Assembly: GCF_023898315.1 (NCBI RefSeq)
Contig: NC_064614.1
Coordinates: forward strand, 1,054,008,432 to 1,054,072,431
Length of the DNA: 64,000 nt
Direction: 5' to 3'
DNA from: Schistocerca nitens
Lineage: Eukaryota; Arthropoda; Insecta; Orthoptera; Acrididae
Part shown: piece by piece, positions 1 to 9,756 of the stretch
Numbering within the stretch: the stretch's first letter is position 1
Layout of the letters: every line of letters starts with the position of its first letter
Position numbers and translations under genes: made by a program
Notes under the pieces: generated by a model
What the model was told of the DNA's origin: nothing
The model's database searches: none
The model's input: only the letters and a program-made list of their open reading frames with translations

Positions 1-435
1 AACGCAACATGATGGAGATTTAGCATACAACTCCAACTACACACACAATTGTACAGAGAGGTCCGCTTTTGACAACATCATATGCAACATACTCCCTGCA
101 CAATTGCAGTGTTTCATTTATGACTTATGCACAATGTGTACGAGTGTGTGAATCCCATATGTCTGCATCTGCTCTGCCCTGCCTGTCAACCTATAAAACC
201 GCTTATTATTGACAGAAATGTTAGTCATATATTCTTACTGCGTTCTTCTGTGAAGCAAAAGATTGTTTGTTCCTAGTCTGTCTACAATGCATGTGTAAAC
301 GCACCTCGTTGGTGGGGCGACATGCACACAGTGATGTTCTCGCAGTTCTCACAAAAAACCTATTAACTAACACGACTCTTCTTGATCTCTCCACCTGGAG
401 AATATACAAGACTCTCAGCTTATGTAACGCTGATC
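1..435. other. Anonymous sequence, no gene seen
   Basis: I see no recognisable coding region, RNA gene or element end here. A 76-codon frame on the minus strand (221-451) has no recognisable motif and is treated as chance. Confidence 0.5.
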
Positions 436-1534
436 TACACTGAAGAGCCAAAGAAACTGGTACACCTGCCTAATATCGTGTAGGGCCCCCGCGAGCACGA
501 AGAAGTGCCGTAACACGACATGGCATGGACTTGAACTAATGTCTGGAGTAGTGCTGGAGGGAATTGACACCATGAATCCTTCAGTTTTGTCCATAAATCC
601 ATCAGAGTACGAGGGTTTGGAGATCTCTTCTGAACAGAACGTTGCAAGGCATCCCAGATATGCTCAATAATATTCATGTCTGCGGAGTTTGGTAGCCAGT
701 GGAAGTGTTTAAACTCAGAATAGTGTTCCTGGAGCCTTTCTGTAGCAACTCTGGACGTGTAGGATGTCGCAGTGTCCTGCTGTAATTGCCCAAGTCCGTC
801 GGAATGCATAATGGATGCAGGTGATCAGACAGGATGCTTACATACGTTTCACATGTCAGAGTCGTATCTAGATGTATCAGGGGTCCCATATCACTCCAAC
901 TGCACACGCCCCACATCATTACAGAGCCTCCACCAGCTTGAACGGTCCCCTGCTGATATGTAGGGTCCATGGATTCATGAGGTTGTCCCCATATCCGTAC
1001 ACGTCCATCTGCTTGATACAATTTGAAACGAGACTCGTCCGACCAGGCAACATGTTGCCAGTCATCAACAGTCCAACGTCGTCGTTGATTGGCCCAGGCA
1101 AGGCGTAAAGTTTTGTGTCGTGCAGTCATCACGGTTAGACGAGTGGGCCTTCGGCTCCAAAACCCTATATCGATGATGTTTCCTTGAATGGTTCACATGC
1201 TGACACTTGTCGATGGCTCAGCATTTAAATCTTCAGTAATTTGCGGAAGGGTTGCACTTCTGTCACACCGAACGATTCTCTTCAGTCGTCGTTGGTCCCA
1301 TTCTTGCAGGATTCTTTTCCGGCCGTAGCTATGCCAGAGATCTGATGTCTTCCCGAATTCCTGATATTCACGGTACACTCGTGAAATGGTCATACAGGGA
1401 AATCCCCACTTCATGGCTACCTCGGAGATGCTGTGTCCCATTGCTCGTGTCCTGACTATAACACCACGTTCAAACTGACTTAAATGTTGATAACCTGCCA
1501 CAGCACATTGTAGCAGCAGTAACCGATCTAACAA
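435..1534 (-). pseudogene. Tc1-type transposase, broken
   Basis: This encodes a cut-and-paste DDE transposase. The N-terminal part (1534-1193) is a paired helix-turn-helix DNA-binding region (FERGVIVRTRAMGHSISEVA, then RILQEWDQRRLKRIV). The catalytic part shows the first Asp in WSDESRF (674-1132), the second in QLQQDTATSYTS and the glutamate in SADMNIIEHIWDAL (435-809). The N-terminal and first catalytic segments lie in the same frame, separated by one TGA near 1190 where an Arg codon (CGA) would fit, consistent with CpG decay. A frameshift near 800-810 separates the second catalytic part. It cannot make a full protein as it stands. Confidence 0.85.
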
Positions 1535-1654
1535 CTGCGCGAGACACTTGTTGTCTTATATATGTGTTCCTGACCGCAGCACCGCATTCTGCCTGTTTAC
1601 CTATCTCTGTATTTGAATACGTATGCCTACACCAATTTATTTGGCGCTTCAGTG
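438..1654 (-). mobile_element. Tc1-type DNA transposon, near full length
   Basis: Terminal inverted repeats start CACTGAAGAGCCAAAGAAAC at 438 and, read from the right end, CACTGAAGCGCCAAATAAAT at 1654, so about 17 of the first 20 bases agree. A TA precedes the left end (436-437); the right flank has lost its TA. Transposase remnants fill the interior on the minus strand. Length (about 1.2 kb) is slightly short for Tc1 elements. A diverged second copy of the same family lies at 17641-18458. Confidence 0.88.
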
Positions 1655-2871
1655 TGTTTTATTTAGCGTCCATTGAGATAAAAGTGACCACAGAATAAAT
1701 CTCTCTCCATGCCCATAGAGCGTTAAGCACTCCATGTTTCAACTCAACGTTTAGGAGAGAGAGCGCCCATTCTTCTCTGCAAATTGCATATATCGTGCTA
1801 CCTCTCACTTCTTTGTAAAGAACATTGCCTCCCTGCAAAATTGGAGTCTGCCAACCACGTATAGGAATTATTTCTCTCACTCTCAAAACGTTACTTTCGA
1901 CCGTCATATCCACTAATTCCACCTCAATAAAGAAATAACGCAAAGAGTGCAATCTCTCTTCCCTCGAAATTGTCAGACTATTCCACCAATGGGACAGCTT
2001 TTTACGAGAGGCTCAGGACTTTACTAGCAAGATATCACGCACTGTCCATGTGAGTGGCTCTTGCAGTATTGACTACGTATTTCCTTCTCCACCTCCGAAA
2101 ATAGGGTCTCTCCAATAAGTGTGACTGCGCAGTCGTCTGTCCCTTGAGACATCTGAGCAGTAAACGCGCTTTTGGCTCCCTGTAGCAAAAAAAGCTACAC
2201 GACTCTGTCAAGATCCTCACTGCACCCCTTGTGGTCATGATATTTATGCCCCATCCTTATCCTTCGACAAGGTCTGCTTTAAAGAAAAACGTTGTATCGT
2301 GGTTCATTTCCTCCTCTCTGTTCTAGGTCTGCGACGCTACCAAAATGTATGTACATGCAAATGGGAAAAAGGATTACTTATTACTGTGTTACGATCAATC
2401 AAACAACTTCACTTTCATTATCATTTGATATGCAAATTAAGTCTGTTACGTCCGAAGTGACATATCATTCGAATCATCTCGCTGAGGAGATGCCCATGGA
2501 AAAAGGTAATGAACTGTCACCTTATCTGTTTCCCATGGATTGTAGTATAAATGGACTGCCACCTTACAGACTAATAGAACAAAACACTGACGACCATGCC
2601 TTGCTCGTGATGGTAGTAGTTACCACCAATGTTATTTAGGTATGTGTAGAGAGACATGGCTATTTACAGAATGCTAGTATAAGGTTAAAACACTGCTTTC
2701 ACAAAATGCTACAGATAAGCTAAAACAATATTATCTAATACAGAATGATTTTGTATTCTATAAACACGATACATAATCTGACAAATGGTGCATTTGTATT
2801 CCAGCCCCATGTGAAGGTGCATTAATTTGGTACACACGTAATAGGTGGGGTCACTATGGCATACCTAAATG
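1655..2871. other. Anonymous sequence, no gene seen
   Basis: About 1.2 kb without recognisable genes. Open frames at 1659-1952 (minus, 97 codons), 2035-2238 (minus, 67) and 2292-2639 (plus, 115) show no domain motif, coiled coil or membrane segment that I can name and are most likely chance. Confidence 0.45.
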
Positions 2872-3692
2872 TTTCCAGAATGAGATTTTCACTCTTCAGC
2901 GGAGTGTGCGCTGATATGAAACTTCCTGGCAGATTAAAACTGTGTACCAGACCGAGACTCGAAATCGGGATCTTTGCCTTTCGCTGGCAAGTACTCTACC
3001 AACTGAGCTACCCAAGCACGACTCACGAACCGCCCTCGCAGCTTTACTTCTGCCAGTACCTCGTCTCCTACCTTTCAAACTTATCAGAAGCTCTCCTGCG
3101 AACCTTGCAGAACTAGCACTCCTGAAAGAAAGGATGTTGCGGAGACATGGCTTAGCCACAGCCTGGTGGATGTTTCCAGAATGAGATTTTCACTCTGCAG
3201 CGAAATGTGCGCTGATATGAAACTTCCTGGCAGATTAAAACTGTGTGCCGGACCGAGACTCGAACTCGGGACCTTTGCCTTTCGCGGGCAAGTGCTCTAC
3301 CAACTGAGCTACCCATGCACGACTCACGCCCCATCCTCACAGCTTTACTTCTGCCAGTACCTCATCTCCTACCTTTCAAACTTATCAGAAGCTCTCCTGC
3401 GAACCTTGCAGAACTAGCACTCCTGAAAGAAAGGATATTGCGGAGACGTGGCTTAGCCACAGCCTGGGGGATGTTTCCAGAATGAGATTTTCACTCTGCA
3501 GCGGAGTGTGCGCTGATATGAAACTTCCTGGCAGATTAAAACTGTGTGCCGGACCGAGACTCGAACTCGGGACCTTTATCTTTCGCGGGCAAGTGCTCTA
3601 CCAACTTGGCTACCCAAGCACGACCCATGCCCCGTCCTCACAGCTTTACTTCTGCCAGTACTACCTCGTCTCCTATCTTCCAAACTTATCAG
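2872..3692 (-). repeat. Three tandem copies of a 301-bp tRNA-like repeat
   Basis: The phrase TTTCCAGAATGAGATTTTCA recurs at 2872, 3173 and 3474, giving a 301-bp period. The third copy breaks off near 3690. Each copy carries, on the minus strand, a tRNA-like segment with a D arm (TAGCTCAGTTGGTAGAGC), an anticodon-like hairpin and a T arm/B box (GAGTTCGAGTCTC). This is the pattern of a tRNA-derived SINE that has become tandem. Copies 2 and 3 are closer to each other in the core than to copy 1. Overlapping open frames on both strands are by-products. Confidence 0.85.
3246..3318 (-). other. tRNA-like core of the 301-bp repeat (not a functional tRNA)
   Basis: Best preserved of three tRNA-like cores; the others lie near 2946-3018 and 3547-3620. 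The D stem GCTC/GAGC and T stem CCGAG/CTCGG pair well. The 7-bp acceptor stem pairs poorly at its first positions, and the anticodon loop CGCGAAA has G instead of the invariant T33. I read it as the polymerase III promoter portion of a SINE and assign no anticodon. Confidence 0.7.
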
Positions 3693-3755
3693 AAGCAGTT
3701 GGTAGAGCACTTGCCCACGAAAGGGATCGAATGAAAGGTAGAGACACGGGTCGTA

Positions 3756-4672
3756 AAACATCTGAAATGTAACGTCCTCTGTTCAAAGTGCCGTCAGTGC
3801 GAACAAAAGGTGACCTAGACGTGTAACCAATGGCACCCCATACCATCACGCCGGGTGATACGCCAGTATGGCGATGACGAATACACGCTTCCAATGTGCG
3901 TTCACCGCTATGTCGCCAAACACGGATGCGACCATCATGATGCTGTAAACAGAACCTGGATTCATCCGAAAAAAATGACGTTTTGCCATTCGTGCACCCA
4001 GGTTCGTCGTAGAGTACACAATCGCAGGCGCTCCTGTCTGTGATGCAGCGTCAAGGGTAACCGCAGCCATGGTCTCCGAGCTGATAGTCCATGCAGCTGC
4101 AAACGTCATTGAACTGTTCGTGCAGATGGTTGTTGTCCTGCAAACGTCCCCATCTGTTAACTCAGGGATCGAGACGTGACTGCACGATCCTTTACAGCCA
4201 TGCAGATAAGATGCCTGTCATCTCGACTGCTAGTGATACGAGGCCATTGGGATCCAGCACGGCGTTCCGTATTACCCTCCTGATCCCACCGATTCCATAT
4301 TCTGCTAACAGTCATTGGATCTCGACCAACGCGAGCAGCAATGTCGCAATACGATAAACCGCAATCGTGATAGGCTACAATCTGACCTTTATCAAAGTCG
4401 GAAACATGATGGTACACATTTCTCCTCCTTACACGAGGCATCACAACACTGTTTCACCAGACAACGCTGGTCAACTGCTGTTTGTGTATGAGAAATCGGT
4501 TGGAAACTTTCCTCATGTCAGCACGTTGTAGGTGTAGCCACCGGCGCCAACCTTGTCTGAATGCTCTGAATAACTAATCATTTGCATATCACAGCATCTT
4601 CTTCCTGTCGGTTAAATTTCACGTCTGTAGCACGTCTTCGTGGTGTACCAATGTTAATGGCCAGTAGTGTAG
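3756..4672 (-). mobile_element. Second Tc1-type transposon family, 3'-truncated
   Basis: The right end (4633-4672, reading CTACACTACTGGCCATTAAC on the minus strand) looks like a Tc1-type terminal repeat. The minus-strand frame 4444-4157 is an N-terminal Tc1 helix-turn-helix (DFDKGQIVAYHDCGLSYCDI, then DPMTVSRIWNRW). Frame 3894-3673 carries the part after the first catalytic Asp (SPGVMVWGAIGYTSRSPFVR). The second Asp and the Glu are missing, because similarity stops near 3756, next to the damaged third 301-bp repeat. It is a different Tc1 family from the one at 438. Confidence 0.8.
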
Positions 4673-4899
4673 TTTGCTTTACGTAATAGTTTTCATTAAT
4701 TGTGTTGTGAATTAATCCTAATCTAATGTTAATTATTCAGTTTTTTATTTATTTTATTTGCTCTATTGTTAGATTCTGTTATATCACATTGGTCTTTTGA
4801 CCTTGTATGGATAATTACATTAATATTGTAATGCAACATTCACTTTCTGTATGCATTGTTTCATTCGATTCAGTGTCTCTGCCTGTTTAGTGCCATGTA
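4673..4899. other. AT-rich spacer
   Basis: A short AT-rich stretch between the Tc1 fragment and the R1-like LINE remnant. No gene seen. Confidence 0.4.
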
Positions 4900-5211
4900 T
4901 TTGTTGTCGTGCTTGTGTTGCATTTTGTAGCATTCTTAAGTATGCTCTATATTGTCTATAACCTTCATGAAGTTTTTCAGATATGTCACCTGCTGGTCTG
5001 TTCAGGATGTGCCATTTGTACCGATCTTTTATTGTGTTTCCAAGGTCTTGTAGTTCTACATTCGGTTTTTGGTGTGTTAATGTGTTGGTGTCTTAATGTG
5101 CAATGGAGAACTACATGTTCAGTGATACCATATTCATTACATTCACAAGTGTCAGTTTCCTTTAGATGTACACAATGGAGATGGGCAGTATATGGGCCAT
5201 GTCTCCTCTGG

Positions 5212-5395
5212 AAATGGTTCAAATGGCTATAAGCACTATGACACTTAACATCGGAGGTCATCAGTCCCCTAGACAAAGAACTACTTAAACGTAACTAACC
5301 TAAGGACATCACACACATGCCCGAGGCAGAATTCGAACCTGCAGCTGTAGCAGCAGTGCAGTTCCGGACTGAAGCACCTAGAACCGCTCGGCCCA
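5212..5395 (-). mobile_element. tRNA-derived SINE copy 1
   Basis: Its A-rich head (AAATGGTTCAAATGGC) is followed by a body ending in a tRNA-like region whose minus-strand B box reads GGTTCGAATTCTGCC. It shares its whole body with 5772-5972 and, in opposite orientation, with 34082-34243. The bases GGAAATGG occur on both sides, consistent with a short target duplication inside the LINE. The outer end (CCACGGCCGGC in copy 2) is truncated here. Confidence 0.88.
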
Positions 5396-5771
5396 GGAAA
5401 TGGTCATTCCTCTTGTGGGGTTAGTGAACTTTAGTCTTATGCGTTCTCGTTATTAGGGAAAAAAAGAGTAGACCCATTGTTCCTTGCCTGTCTGGTCCCA
5501 TTCCTCCTGCCATGTGTCTCAGTCAGTATGTCAGAGCTCAGTGATGAATTGTGATATCAGTGGGACACACATCCCTGACCACACACAGTGCCTCAGTGAA
5601 TGTTGTTGTAACAGCTCCGGATAATCTGATGGGCAAACTCCTTTGTCCATGTCTTACAATGTTTTTATATGTGGTCAGTCTGAGGCGGTGTGCCCTGGTG
5701 CTTGCAACAAAACAAGCTGTTGACTCAAAGAGTGCTGTGTGATAGATCCGCTTAGTCTGTAGTGGAAATTC

Positions 5772-5972
5772 AAAAATGGTTCAAATGCCTCTAAGCACTA
5801 TGGGACTTAACAGCTGAGGTCATCAGTCCCCTAGAACTTAGAACTACTTAAACCTAACTAACCTAAGGACATCACCCACATCCACGCCCGAAGCAGGATT
5901 CGAACCTGCGACCGTAGCGGTCGTGCGATTCCAGACTGAAGCGCCTAGAACCGCTCGGCCACCACGGCCGGC
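5772..5972 (-). mobile_element. tRNA-derived SINE copy 2, full length
   Basis: Same family and orientation as the copy at 5212. On the minus strand it starts GCCGGCCGTGGTGGCCGAGC, a class II (Leu/Ser-like) tRNA start with a D-arm A box, followed by the B box GGTTCGAATCCTGC. It is flanked by AGTGGAAATT (5761) and AGTGGAAGTC (5973), an imperfect target duplication within the R1-like LINE. Confidence 0.9.
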
Positions 5973-6455
5973 AGTGGAAGTCTAAATCAGATTGTATTAA
6001 GCCTAGCTAATTTATGCATTATTGTCATCACTTTGTCAGTAATTAGTCTTGCATATTTATTGAAGTTTAATTTATTGTCCAGGTGTATTCCAAGATATCT
6101 AGTTACTTCCCTGTTCTTAATTGAGATATTGTTTAATTTTATTATAGGTTTTCTTTCAAGAGCCCTTTTAAGAATCATGGGGCCTGGGAGATGACCTGGG
6201 GGAGTCGCTGCTACAACCTTGCGACTCTGGCTAAAAATGGGGGTGAGATGCGAATATAAGAACTCAACAAGAGGGTTTCTTAGCCTCTCCCACCTCATTT
6301 CTCCACAATCCTACCTACACGTGATGCACCTGTTAAGCTGAGCAACCCAGTGGAAGGTTGGGCAACCAACCTCAGCAGGTAACTGGGGCAGCAAGCTGAC
6401 AGGATGTGGAGGACAGGAAACCACCACTGGAATTACTTCCCTAGATGTTCATGGG

Positions 6456-7300
6456 ATGGAACTTTTTGTATGGATGGAACTTTTTGTACAATATTCCAGA
6501 GGTAAAGCTTGTCCTCAGTCAGATCTCTGGGAGGGCAACACAATGAGGACTCCAGAGATTAGGACAAATGGAAAAGGAAGGAAGGAGAAGAAGAAGGAAG
6601 GCTTATTGAGGATTGGGACTTGGAATGTTTTAACCCTTCTCCAGGAAGGGAAATTAGAAAACGTCAAACATGAAATGACAAGAAACAAATTGGATGTTCT
6701 CAGAATGTGTGAGGTGAGACGGGGTGGTTGTGGAGAACTAGAAAGTGCTGATTTCTGATTGTACTATTCAGGTGAAGATAAAAATGGAATGTATGAGGTT
6801 GGAATTGTGATAGGTAAAAGACTGAAAGACAAAGTTATTAAGATTGAATATGTTAGGGGAAGACTAATGATGATGAGACTCAATGTTAGTTATCATCCAT
6901 GTCTATTTTCCAACAAGTAATCATTCAGATGAAGAGGTAGAAGAATGTTATGAAAAGATAGAAAACTTAGCAGAGAAAAGATGTGCATGTATTGTTATAA
7001 TGGGTGATTGGAATGCAGTAGTTGGTGAAGGGCCAGAAAGAAAAACTCTCGGAATATTTGGACTGGGAGAAAGAAATGAGAGAGGGCAAAGATTGTTGGA
7101 ATATTGCAATGAAAATGTCATGTTAGTTGGAAATACTCTATTTGATAACCACAAAAGACGATGGTATACTTGGATTCCTCGATTTGACAACAAAAGATAT
7201 CAAATTGATTGCATAATCATGCAACAAAGATACTGAAATTGCCTAAAGAGCGTCAAAAGTTATCCAGGGGCAGACGTTTATTCAGATCATATATTAACAG
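6456..7300 (+). pseudogene. LINE endonuclease domain, broken
   Basis: This is the DNA-nicking endonuclease of an RTE-type retrotransposon, exonuclease-endonuclease-phosphatase fold. Frame 6456-6758 begins the domain (LLRIGTWNVLTLLQEGKLEN). Frame 6883-7236 continues it with IVIMGDWNAVVG (catalytic GDWN) and KRYQIDCIIMQQRY. The final SDH motif is readable in a third segment (SYPGADVYSDHILTV, SDH at 7282-7290). Stops near 6758 and 7236 and a frameshift separate the parts. Confidence 0.82.
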
Positions 7301-7660
7301 TAGCTGAGGTTCTAGTTCAATTGAAAGAACCTGGAAAGGACAGAAGAGAGAGCACATAACTTTGGGAAACTGAAAGACAAAGGCAACTGTGAAAAATTAG
7401 AGAATGCATAATGTGAAATCATGATGCAAGGACAGGAAATAGAATGCACAGAATGAAGATCGCAACAATAGGAAGTTAAATAATCAATTAAAAAGGGAGA
7501 CAGAAAAGCAAGGGAGAAATGGCTGACAGAAAAGTGTGGCAAGATAGAGAAATTAGAGAAAGAAGGAAAATATGATTCGATGTACAAAGAAGCAATGGAT
7601 CAGGGAAAAGAGAAACAACAACGGACTAAAGGAAGTAGACACAGATGACGGCAAGAAAAA

Positions 7661-7915
7661 ATGGTGAGTGAACCCCAAGAAATAATGAGAAGATGGGAAG
7701 AATATAAAGAATGGCTATACGCTGCAGGCAGCCGAGCAAGTGAAGAAGAGCTTGGGATAGAAGAAGGAGATAAAGTTGCAGATGATGACAAAGGAAACAC
7801 AATACTGACTAGTGAGATTAAAGCATCTATGAAGAAAATGAAAACTGGTAAGGCAATGGGAATTGATGAGATTTGTGCTGAACTGTTGAAGTCAGTGGAG
7901 AAAGAAATCACATAA
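7661..7915 (+). pseudogene. LINE reverse transcriptase, N-terminal piece
   Basis: 84 codons ending in LTSEIKASMKKMKTGKAMGI, the E-I-x-x-(L/M)-K-x-G-K-A-x-G-I-D block that opens RTE-type reverse transcriptases. A stop at 7913-7915 ends it, and the sequence then changes into the non-coding repeat. No palm motif is present. Confidence 0.75.
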
Positions 7916-7923
7916 GATGTCCT

Positions 7924-8106
7924 GCTCCGTTCTTTGCTATATTGGAAAATTTGTACACCTACATCACCTCTAATTAGCACACTACTCTACTTTCTTCAAA
8001 CCTCATATCACATACTTATTCACTAATCTGTGAATTCTCTCCCAGACAGATTACCCTTTCTAATGGAGCACTTCATGTCAAACTCTAAATACGTGTGAGG
8101 GGACTA
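7924..8106 (+). repeat. Unrecognised ~2-kb repeat, left edge of main block
   Basis: From CTCCGTTCTTTGCTATATTG onward the sequence matches 35180-35360 and 17440-17620. It joins directly to 10576 once the TA-flanked element is removed, so 7924-8106 plus 10576 onward was one continuous repeat. Confidence 0.75.
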
Positions 8107-8522
8107 CCGTATTTACTCGAATCTAAGCCGCCTCGAATCTAAGCCGCACCTGAAAAATGAGACTCGAAATCAAGGAAAAAATTTTTCCCGAATCTAAGCC
8201 GCACCTTAAGTTTGAGACTCGAAGCAGAGAGAAAAGTTTTAGGCCACTCCTCCAAATCGAAACAAAGTTGGTCCGTTGTAATATGAGACACAATTTAGGT
8301 CGAATAAATGACGATACTGCTACAGTAGTTTGGTTGTCGTAAGCTTAGCAGTTAAGCTTTACTAGGTAGTCATTGCTATGCGTCAGGCGCTCCGTCCGTA
8401 TTTATACGGGTACCCTTCCTTTTTCACGTGCTTCGTCTGGTTTGAATTGATTGCTTATTTTTCTTTCATCTGATAAGTGCCGTTCTCTTTGTTATAGGTG
8501 TTTACGTCACTCTAAGCTGAAA

Positions 8523-9756
8523 ATGCATTACTGTACTGTGTCACGCACATAGAGTAAATATCTCTGGAGTGAGCATTGCTTTCTGCGCATGTTGTCAACA
8601 TTAAACCAGGAGTATCACGTGATCTCGGGACTTCGCTGTGCCTGTGTGCTTTCTGCAGCGTTTGAAGTTTATAATACCAAGAGTTTTTGTTGTGTTTCAC
8701 CGTTTGTTGATAGTGTAATAGCGATGGTGAATTACGTTGTTGCTACGGATGGAAAGAAAAATATGTGAAAGGAGGTACTTTACTTTTCATGGGTACATTC
8801 CATATAACTCTAATTATAGATTTCATTTTAGTAAGAGACACTGTATACGTTTAAAAATTTCGAGACGCATTATAATTAAGACTTGATTCTGTAGACCTAT
8901 TTTTCTACGATTTTATGACTATATAATACGGCTCGTACAAAAGCTTACAAACAATCGCTTCCTCTCGTAAATTTGCTAGTGGAACAGGAAAGGGAAAGGT
9001 TAGTTGTTTCAGTAAATACTATCCTCCATGCATTTATCAGTGACTTGTCAATTATGTATATAGATTACTCCGTCTACTATTTATTTAATGAACTGGGAGC
9101 AAGTACTTAAAATGCGTTACGAAAGTACTAACGTACTGTCAAGTCGTTTTGCAGGACTATCACTGCAAAAATGTACTTCAGGCTCTGTAATACTATAAAG
9201 TGCGGTATCATACCAAAAACTACCAAAACTCGATTGCATCTGAACTATGACATCTATCGCAAAGAAGCTGAATGTAATATCACTTGCCCTTAAAAGTTAC
9301 GTAGCTGGTTTATTCCCGGTATCAAATGGATACTGTTAAAATGTCTTCGCAACATATATATATAATCCACGACACGTACGAAAAGAATCCGTCTGTACTA
9401 GGGATGTAGGGCGCTATACGAACAAACACACGACGTCCCGAGATCACGTGACCAAGCCGGCAATGTATGTTGACAACACAAAATCTGTTCTACGCATGTG
9501 AGTGCTCACTCCAGAGATATTTACTCTCTGGTCACGCATTGTTCGTCGCATTCTGATAATGAGTGTTTACGGCCTGTCGCCGCTCGCGGCATGGGTTGCT
9601 TTTGTGCGCGCTACTGCCGCTTACGATTTAAAAAAAAGAAGAGAGAGGAATCGTCTCATTAGCGAAACAATGGCGAGAGACTGCTATTTGTTGTTACTTA
9701 CACTGCTGCTTTCTTTGATAATGATCAACAAGAACCAAATAATAGGCTGCGTATGA
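8523..9756 (+). pseudogene. Small frame split by the hAT-like insertion
   Basis: An ATG at 8523 opens eight codons and one base before the hAT-like element. The same frame resumes at 9539 and runs to a stop at 9754-9756, so the pre-insertion allele had about 81 open codons within the TA-flanked element. The product is Arg-rich (LKKRRERNRLI) followed by a hydrophobic stretch (LLLLTLLLSLIMI). I recognise no family. It may be a chance frame or an internally deleted relic of the element's own gene. Confidence 0.4.
8548..9530. mobile_element. Nested hAT-like non-autonomous element
   Basis: A perfect 8-bp target duplication GTCACGCA lies at 8540-8547 and 9531-9538. The termini CATAGAGTAAATATCTCTGG (8548) and, read backwards, CAGAGAGTAAATATCTCTGG (9530) agree at 27 of 28 positions, and weaker inverted similarity (TGTTGTCAACAT, TCACGTGATCTCGGGAC) continues for about 90 bp. 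CAG-start ends with 8-bp duplications are the hAT hallmark. There is no transposase in its 983 bp. Confidence 0.88.

Larger units (their letters stand above)
4900..6298 (-). mobile_element. R1-like LINE fragment, minus strand, split by two SINEs
   Basis: Read on the minus strand, this is the 3' half of a non-LTR retrotransposon ORF2. Frame 6298-5987 ends a reverse transcriptase (REVTRYLGIHLDNKLNFNKY, the LG(I/V)-D-L block). Segment 5770-5400 contains AHRLRLTTYKNIVRHGQRSL followed by RLSGAVTTTFTEALCVV, the thumb/linker typical of R1-clade elements. Frame 5276-4986 contains CECNEYGITEHVVLHC, a C-x-C...H-x4-C zinc-binding motif found at R1/I-type ORF2 ends. Two SINEs (5212-5395, 5772-5972) interrupt it, and stops are present. 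Its 5' part is absent beyond 6298. The clade is inferred from motif style. Confidence 0.75.
6300..7923 (+). mobile_element. RTE-like LINE fragment, plus strand
   Basis: Contains an apurinic-endonuclease-type domain (6590-7300) and the first part of a reverse transcriptase (7661-7915). It stops abruptly where the unrecognised repeat begins near 7924, so the RT core is missing. It resembles the better preserved RTE copy at 53859-56115 (shared GDWN, GLGERNERG, YQID blocks) but is a clearly different subfamily. Region 6300-6455 is probably its 5' leader. Confidence 0.8.

Noticed and set aside
2292-2639. 115-codon open frame as a host gene
   Set aside because: No motif, biased composition or conservation evidence; comparable chance frames occur throughout this AT-rich sequence.
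3246-3318. tRNA gene on the minus strand (and similar ones at about 2946 and 3547)
   Set aside because: The acceptor stem is degenerate, T33 is missing from the anticodon loop, and the segment is part of a 301-bp tandem repeat.
2872-3692. CRISPR-like array (regular repeats)
   Set aside because: Units are 301 bp with no short-repeat/spacer structure, and the context is a eukaryotic genome.
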